Shown: positions 28,773-33,136 of the stretch, piece by piece
Layout of the letters: every line of letters starts with the position of its first letter
How positions within the stretch are numbered: the stretch's first letter is position 1
Virus record (IMG/VR): IMGVR_UViG_3300031720_000012
Span: 1 to 33,136 of that record
Reading direction: 5' to 3' (one strand)
Source of the DNA: a virus
Length of the DNA stretch: 33,136 nt
The notes under the pieces: model-generated
Told to the model about the DNA's origin: nothing
Databases searched by the model: none
What the model saw: the letters and a program-made list of their open reading frames with translations, nothing else
Translations under genes and position numbers: made by a program

Positions 28773-30381
28773 TGGAATCGACGGATCTACCTTCGACCCA
28801 GCCGAATATCTGGCGCAGTTCCCTATCGAACTGCTACAGAGTTCGGCGGGTCGAAGAGCTTTGTGCAAGCTCGATCCGATGCTCTTCTCAGTCATCTATT
28901 TCGGAGATCATCTCCGCGCTGGTGATAACCACGACGGAGACATCACCTTCTCCAACTTTCACCTGGATGTATGCCGCGTCGCCCGCCAGTGGGCAGACAG
29001 CGGACCACATCGAGACGCTTTTGTCGCCCCTCGTGGAGGCGGAAAGAGCACGTGGAGCTTTCTCATCCTTCCCATGTGGGCTCTTTCGATGGGTCACCGC
29101 AAGTATGTGGCCGCCTTTGCCGACTCAGGACCACAGGCAGAGCAGCATCTCATCAGCTTCAAACGCGAGCTGGACAACAACGCACTACTCCGGTTGGACT
29201 TTCCAGAGCTGGTCAAGCCTGCTGTCCGACTGAGCGGCGTAACCGTCTCGGACAACCGGAACCTGTACATCGCCCACAACGGTTGTGTGTTCCAAGCCAA
29301 GGGCATCGACAGCTCCACACTGGGCGCCAAGGTCGGTAACCAACGGCCGGACTTGATCCTCTTCGACGACATCGAGCCTGATGAGTCCAACTACTCGGAT
29401 TACCAGAAGGACAAGCGCGCCCACTCGATGATCAGCTCGGTTCTCCCCATGAACCTCAATGCCGCCGTGGTGGTCTCTGGTACCGTCACGATGCCTGGCA
29501 GTGTGGTGCACGACCTCGTTCGTACGATCCTTCAGCCTGACGGGGAGTGGAAGACCCACCTGCGTGGGCGCCCGGACATCACTGAGGAGCAGTTCGTCGT
29601 CCACTACTACCCCGCGCTGTTCGAGGTGGACGGTGAGAAGCGGAGCGTGTGGCCACAGAAGTGGACCGTGGTGTTCCTGGAATCGATCTGCCACACCCGC
29701 GCCTTCCAGCTCAACTTCATGAACAATCCCCGCGGTATCGAGGGCAACTACTGGCAAGAGGAAGACTTCCATTATGAGTCGCTGGATAATGCAACGCGCT
29801 GGATACTCCAAATCGATCCCGCTGTCACCACGAAGGGAACTAGCGACTATACCGGTCTCGCTGTGGTTGCGTTTCAGCCTCCATCTAAATCTCACCCCAG
29901 GGGGCGGTGTGAGGTCGTCTATGCGACAGATGTCAAGCTCGTGGGAGAGGCTTTCAGAGATCGGGTATTGCAAATCCTTGAATGGTTTCCACAGATTTCA
30001 CGTATTCGAGTTGAGGCAAACCAGGGTGGGGAGATGTGGGTTGGCCCCGTCCCTGATGTACCTAAAGATAAAACCCCTCCATTCGTCATACCCTCGCGTG
30101 GAACTGCTCTCTTTGGCGTGCCGGTACCTGTCCAGATACAGAATTCGACGATCCCTAAGGAGACTCGAATTGCAATGGGTCTTAGCTGGTACCAGAGACC
30201 AGGGCGGCACGTAGTCCACAGGGAGCGGTTTCACCGCGCTGAAGAGCAAATGCTGACCTACGGACCCAAGGCCCCAAACGATGACATCGTGGACGCTGTG
30301 TGCCTCGCGATCCTTTACTTCCTGAAGGATGAAAGAGGAAAGATCACGGTTGGAAAGAAGCGTTCGTTCTCTTATGCGTAG
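28759..30381 (+). CDS. Terminase large subunit
   Basis: A 540-residue packaging motor and nuclease. Walker A is APRGGGKST (90-98), Walker B is LILFDDIEPD (199-208), with the usual catalytic Glu. The C-terminal RNase H-like nuclease has IDPAVTTKGTSDYTG (D353, D363) and DDIVDAV near the end. It cuts concatemeric DNA and drives it into the head through the portal. Length is typical. Confidence 0.9.
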   Translation: MTYLDGIDGSTFDPAEYLAQFPIELLQSSAGRRALCKLDPMLFSVIYFGDHLRAGDNHDGDITFSNFHLDVCRVARQWADSGPHRDAFVAPRGGGKSTWSFLILPMWALSMGHRKYVAAFADSGPQAEQHLISFKRELDNNALLRLDFPELVKPAVRLSGVTVSDNRNLYIAHNGCVFQAKGIDSSTLGAKVGNQRPDLILFDDIEPDESNYSDYQKDKRAHSMISSVLPMNLNAAVVVSGTVTMPGSVVHDLVRTILQPDGEWKTHLRGRPDITEEQFVVHYYPALFEVDGEKRSVWPQKWTVVFLESICHTRAFQLNFMNNPRGIEGNYWQEEDFHYESLDNATRWILQIDPAVTTKGTSDYTGLAVVAFQPPSKSHPRGRCEVVYATDVKLVGEAFRDRVLQILEWFPQISRIRVEANQGGEMWVGPVPDVPKDKTPPFVIPSRGTALFGVPVPVQIQNSTIPKETRIAMGLSWYQRPGRHVVHRERFHRAEEQMLTYGPKAPNDDIVDAVCLAILYFLKDERGKITVGKKRSFSYA

Positions 30382-30386
30382 TTTCA

Positions 30387-30395
30387 TGCTAGAAT
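30387..30395 (+). promoter_or_regulatory. Extended -10 promoter TGCTAGAAT
   Basis: TGC plus TAGAAT (30390-30395), almost the same 9-mer as at 28530. Start would be near 30402, about 20 bases before the portal gene. The -35 is weak (TTCTCT, 30367-30372). Confidence 0.5.
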
Positions 30396-30421
30396 GCGCT
30401 TGATGAGAAGGGGGTCGATTA

Positions 30422-32254
30422 GTGTCCGGAAGCTACTACACGCGTGATCTTGACGACTACAATCATGATCAAATAGCGGTGCCAGAGGATGAAGATCCTC
30501 TTTACGACCTGATGTACGGTATTCAAAAGCTGATCGAAGCACGACCCCGCTATCGTGAAGCTGAGCACCAGTACGACGGACAAATCCAGGTCGATGTTTC
30601 CGATCCCCGCCTCAACAAGATTTTGCAGACCCACGCCGACCGCCACAAGTTCAACCTCTCTTCGGTACCCGTCAAGGTTTTGAGCCACCACGTTCGACTG
30701 GCCGGTATGAAGATCGAGCAGAAAGCGGCGCAGAAGCAATGGGATGAGATCTGGAAGGCGAACGACCTTGATGGTTGGGCGCCTAAGGTCCATTCCGACA
30801 CATTCAAGCGCGGCGATTACTACGTCATGGTGTGGCCTACCGAGGTAGACGCGGAAGATACCGGCGATACCGCGGATGGTGAAGGCGAGTTTGAATCGTC
30901 TGATAACGATGTCCTCGTGTCCGGCGTGGACTTTTTCTTTTTCTCCCCCATGCACACGCGGATGATCTACGACAAGAACAACCCGCGTATCTCCAAGTAC
31001 GCAATCCGGATGTGGCAAGAGAACGGATACATGCTCGCGGACCTGTATTACCGCGACACCATTCAGCACTACATCACCCGATCCAAGACTGCCCGCGGCG
31101 TGAAGAAGGAAGACTGGGAGCCTTACGCGCCAAGTTATACGGTCGTTGTCGGTGACCAGCTTGAGACGATCCTGGATGAGCCTGTGGTGGAAAACCCCTT
31201 CGGCGAGATCCCCATCAAGCACTTCTCCACCGATCTTCCCTACGGTAAGCCCGTGCACGAGGACGGCTACGGCGCAGCCAACGCCATCTCCGAACTGCTG
31301 GTAGCCCAGCTGGCCACGATCACGGCGCAAGGTTGGCCAGCACAGATAGCGCTGGAAGACCCCGACGCGACGATCGAGAACAACACGGACACGCCCAACT
31401 GGGATGACGACGATGACCCGCTGTCCGACCAGGGCAAGGCCACGCAGGGTTCGCAGTTGCGAGCAGGGCCGGGAGCTATCACCGTACTTCAGGGCATCAA
31501 GGACGTCATCCAGCTCATGCCCGCGGACCCGTCCGTGTTCTCCGAACCGGTGGAGCTGTACCTGGGTATTCTCTCCACACTCACAGAGACCCCGTTCTAC
31601 TCGTTCAACCCTGGTGGTGAGCAGCCATCCGGCAAGGCACGTGAGATCGCCGATGGACCACGCAAGGCGCGTGAGGCTTACATGAAGATCCTGCTCGGCA
31701 ACAAGTGGAAGGAAGCCGCCACGCTCGCACTGAAGATGGTCGGCGTGGAAGACCCGGGCGACATCGAGCCCAACTGGGCGCCGTCCACCATGACCACAGA
31801 GTTGGATGACTGGACCAAGTTCGCGCTGATGCTCAAGACCGGAGTCCCGTTTGAGCAGGTCATGCAAGAGGCTGGCTACGATTCCGAGACGGTTAAGTCT
31901 TGGTTGGACAGCCTGCCTGAGATGTCCGTTGAGGAAGAGGTCGAGGTGACCACCCAGATTGCCGAGCTGATGACCGCACTGGGCTCGGGCATCAAGAGCT
32001 ACATCATCTCCGAAGACGACGCTAACCTGATCTTCAGTACCCTCATGGAGAAGATCGGCGTAACCATCAGCGCGGCGCCGGAGAAACCAGACCCCATGGA
32101 GCTGATGGGCGGTCTCGAGGGTGCGCTTCCTGGAACCAGCATCGCCCACGGCGACATGAAGGCGTCCCTTGGAAAGCCGACGCCTCCGCCCAAGCCACCT
32201 CCGGGTGGTCCGGCGGCACCAAAGGGTAATGTTCCACCAGTTCGAAAGTCGTAA
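30422..32254 (+). CDS. Portal protein
   Basis: A 610-residue protein of the phage portal (SPP1 gp6-like) family. A helical N-terminal part with KVLSHHVRLAGMKIEQKA leads to the wing, the central region has AANAISELLVAQLATITAQGWP, and the end is acidic then Pro-rich (GKPTPPPKPPPGGP). GTG start with AGAAGGGGGTC upstream. Forms the twelve-part ring for DNA entry and tail joining. Follows the terminase as in most siphoviruses. Confidence 0.85.
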   Translation: MSGSYYTRDLDDYNHDQIAVPEDEDPLYDLMYGIQKLIEARPRYREAEHQYDGQIQVDVSDPRLNKILQTHADRHKFNLSSVPVKVLSHHVRLAGMKIEQKAAQKQWDEIWKANDLDGWAPKVHSDTFKRGDYYVMVWPTEVDAEDTGDTADGEGEFESSDNDVLVSGVDFFFFSPMHTRMIYDKNNPRISKYAIRMWQENGYMLADLYYRDTIQHYITRSKTARGVKKEDWEPYAPSYTVVVGDQLETILDEPVVENPFGEIPIKHFSTDLPYGKPVHEDGYGAANAISELLVAQLATITAQGWPAQIALEDPDATIENNTDTPNWDDDDDPLSDQGKATQGSQLRAGPGAITVLQGIKDVIQLMPADPSVFSEPVELYLGILSTLTETPFYSFNPGGEQPSGKAREIADGPRKAREAYMKILLGNKWKEAATLALKMVGVEDPGDIEPNWAPSTMTTELDDWTKFALMLKTGVPFEQVMQEAGYDSETVKSWLDSLPEMSVEEEVEVTTQIAELMTALGSGIKSYIISEDDANLIFSTLMEKIGVTISAAPEKPDPMELMGGLEGALPGTSIAHGDMKASLGKPTPPPKPPPGGPAAPKGNVPPVRKS

Positions 32255-32275
32255 CAACGAAAGGAGTTGAACCAC

Positions 32276-32620
32276 ATGGATTTTCCCGTACTTCCCAGCG
32301 TGATGTTCGATAGATCGTGGGTCGGTCTGGCGAGCCTGATCGTGGCTGTGATTCTGCCGTTCCTGGCTGCCCTGCTGGTAAGGGTGAGTTGGAGTGTCCA
32401 GAAGAAGGGCTTGGTGCTGCTGGCATTGAGCGCGGTCAAGACGTTCATCGACATGTTCATTGCTGTGAAAGGTGTGGACTTCGACGTCGTCGGCGCCGTG
32501 TGGACGGTCGGCATCAACTTCGGGATCGCCGTGATCATGTACTTCGGATTCTTCCGGGACGGCGCGCTCATCACCAAGCTTCAGACCGACTATGGCCTGA
32601 AGGACAGACCGAGACTGTAA
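32276..32620 (+). CDS. Membrane protein, 114 aa, holin candidate
   Basis: ATG at 32276 with GAAAGGAG upstream. Three predicted helices (about 17-39 and 46-62, and 76-95, with GLASLIVAVILPFLAALLV and WTVGINFGIAVIMYFGFF) and a charged end. This size and shape suit a small holin, but it lies between portal and scaffold genes and 25 kb from the endolysin. Could also be an unrelated membrane protein. Confidence 0.5.
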   Translation: MDFPVLPSVMFDRSWVGLASLIVAVILPFLAALLVRVSWSVQKKGLVLLALSAVKTFIDMFIAVKGVDFDVVGAVWTVGINFGIAVIMYFGFFRDGALITKLQTDYGLKDRPRL

Positions 32621-32636
32621 GGAAGGTTGAGAGAGG

Positions 32637-33136
32637 ATGACAGAGAAAGAGGCTCCCGCTGAAGAAGTCGAAGAGCTTGAGGAAGAGGATGTCGCAGAAG
32701 ATGGCGATGAAGAGATCGAAGATGAGGATCTCTCAGCTCTACAAGAAGAGCTCAAGCAGACCAAGCGTGCGCTAGCCAAGGCCAACCGCGACGCGGCCCG
32801 CAACCGCCGGAAGGCACAGGAGGGCTCCAAGGACCCTGCTGAGTCCGATGCCAAGGTGGAGAAACTGGAAGGCGAGGTACGGCGCCTGCACGCCGCTGAG
32901 GCGCTGCGTGAGGCTGGAGCCGTGGGAACTAAGAAGAAGGTGGCTCGCATGGTCACCATGCTCGACTCGATCGACCCCAGCGAGGTTGACGACGCGATCG
33001 ATGAGCTGAGGGACGAGTTCCCAGAATTCTTCAAGGCGGAGGAGGAAGAGAAACCCAAGGGCAAGCGTGCGCCACGGCTCAACACCTCCGACAACGAAAC
33101 CAAGGACACAAAAAACAAGGGCGGATTGTCGCCCAT
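32637..33136 (+). CDS. Scaffolding protein (partial)
   Basis: Cut by the window end; 166 residues are visible. Very acidic start (EEVEELEEEDVAEDGDEE), then a long coiled coil with many Lys, Arg and Ala (EELKQTKRALAKANRDA). Typical for phage scaffold proteins, which guide capsid assembly. Starts with ATG at 32637 behind AAGGAAGG. Confidence 0.8.
   Translation, partial: MTEKEAPAEEVEELEEEDVAEDGDEEIEDEDLSALQEELKQTKRALAKANRDAARNRRKAQEGSKDPAESDAKVEKLEGEVRRLHAAEALREAGAVGTKKKVARMVTMLDSIDPSEVDDAIDELRDEFPEFFKAEEEEKPKGKRAPRLNTSDNETKDTKNKGGLSP

Noticed and set aside
30419-33136. 905-residue open frame on the minus strand opposite portal and scaffold
   Set aside because: It is antisense to genes with recognised motifs, runs off the window edge, and has low-complexity Ser/Arg and repeated Val-Leu-His text typical of a shadow frame.
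1-33136. Prophage or integration signs (integrase, att site)
   Set aside because: No integrase, excisionase or repressor gene is seen, and the single tRNA is complete and lies in the operon without flanking repeats. Genes outside the window could change this.

Overview
The window is a phage genome segment with mosaic, tightly packed genes, most of them overlapping by 1 to 35 bases. It looks like a siphovirus of an Actinobacterium. The reasons are a tail protein of the ReqiPepy6 Gp37-like type, a small FDxHR zinc-finger protein, an actinobacterial DUF1876-like protein, GTG and TTG starts, and GC in the mid-to-high fifties by eye. No integrase, excisionase or immunity repressor is visible, so a lytic life style is likely but not proven, because capsid, tape measure and major tail genes lie outside the window.

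Layout. (1) 1-4885, plus strand: the end of the tail operon, with two large minor tail proteins and four small genes. It stops at a CTAG shared with a convergent gene and a long hairpin. (2) 4882-16402, minus strand: one long operon, listed here in reverse of its transcription. It holds a cytidylyltransferase-like protein, a GT-A glycosyltransferase, a tRNA with anticodon CAT, a three-domain endolysin, a family A DNA polymerase split into two genes by a pair of small paralogs, a GT-B glycosyltransferase, a 330-base non-coding stretch full of long helices, an SSB-like protein, a Cas4-like exonuclease and about a dozen small genes. (3) 16403-16616: divergent control region. (4) 16617-18694, plus strand: a ribbon-helix-helix regulator and a primase-polymerase/helicase fusion, closed by a clear terminator. 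(5) 18738-18865: a (TAC)6 repeat, an AT-rich patch and a 14-base palindrome. (6) 18866-28578, plus strand: a run of small accessory genes (zinc-binding proteins, one-helix membrane proteins, coiled coils) around endonuclease VII, a DnaQ-like nuclease with a zinc ribbon, and an RmlB-like sugar-nucleotide dehydratase. (7) 28578-33136, plus strand: start of the packaging and head module, with terminase large subunit, portal, a membrane protein and a scaffold protein cut by the window end.

How the parts fit. Replication: PrimPol/helicase opens and primes, the split PolA with 3'-5' exonuclease extends, SSB-like protein and Cas4-like exonuclease process ends, endonuclease VII resolves branched DNA, terminase packages. 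Sugar chemistry: nucleotidyltransferase, sugar dehydratase and two glycosyltransferases suggest that the phage decorates its particle, its DNA or the host surface. Lysis: an endolysin with two predicted catalytic domains and a peptidoglycan-binding domain, with a candidate holin far away beside the portal gene.

The strongest leads are the split DNA polymerase with its paired CxxC inserts, the ornate RNA candidate at 11621-11946, a terminator-like hairpin built inside a conserved enzyme motif at 4903-4950, and a methyltransferase-like protein that has lost its catalytic block.
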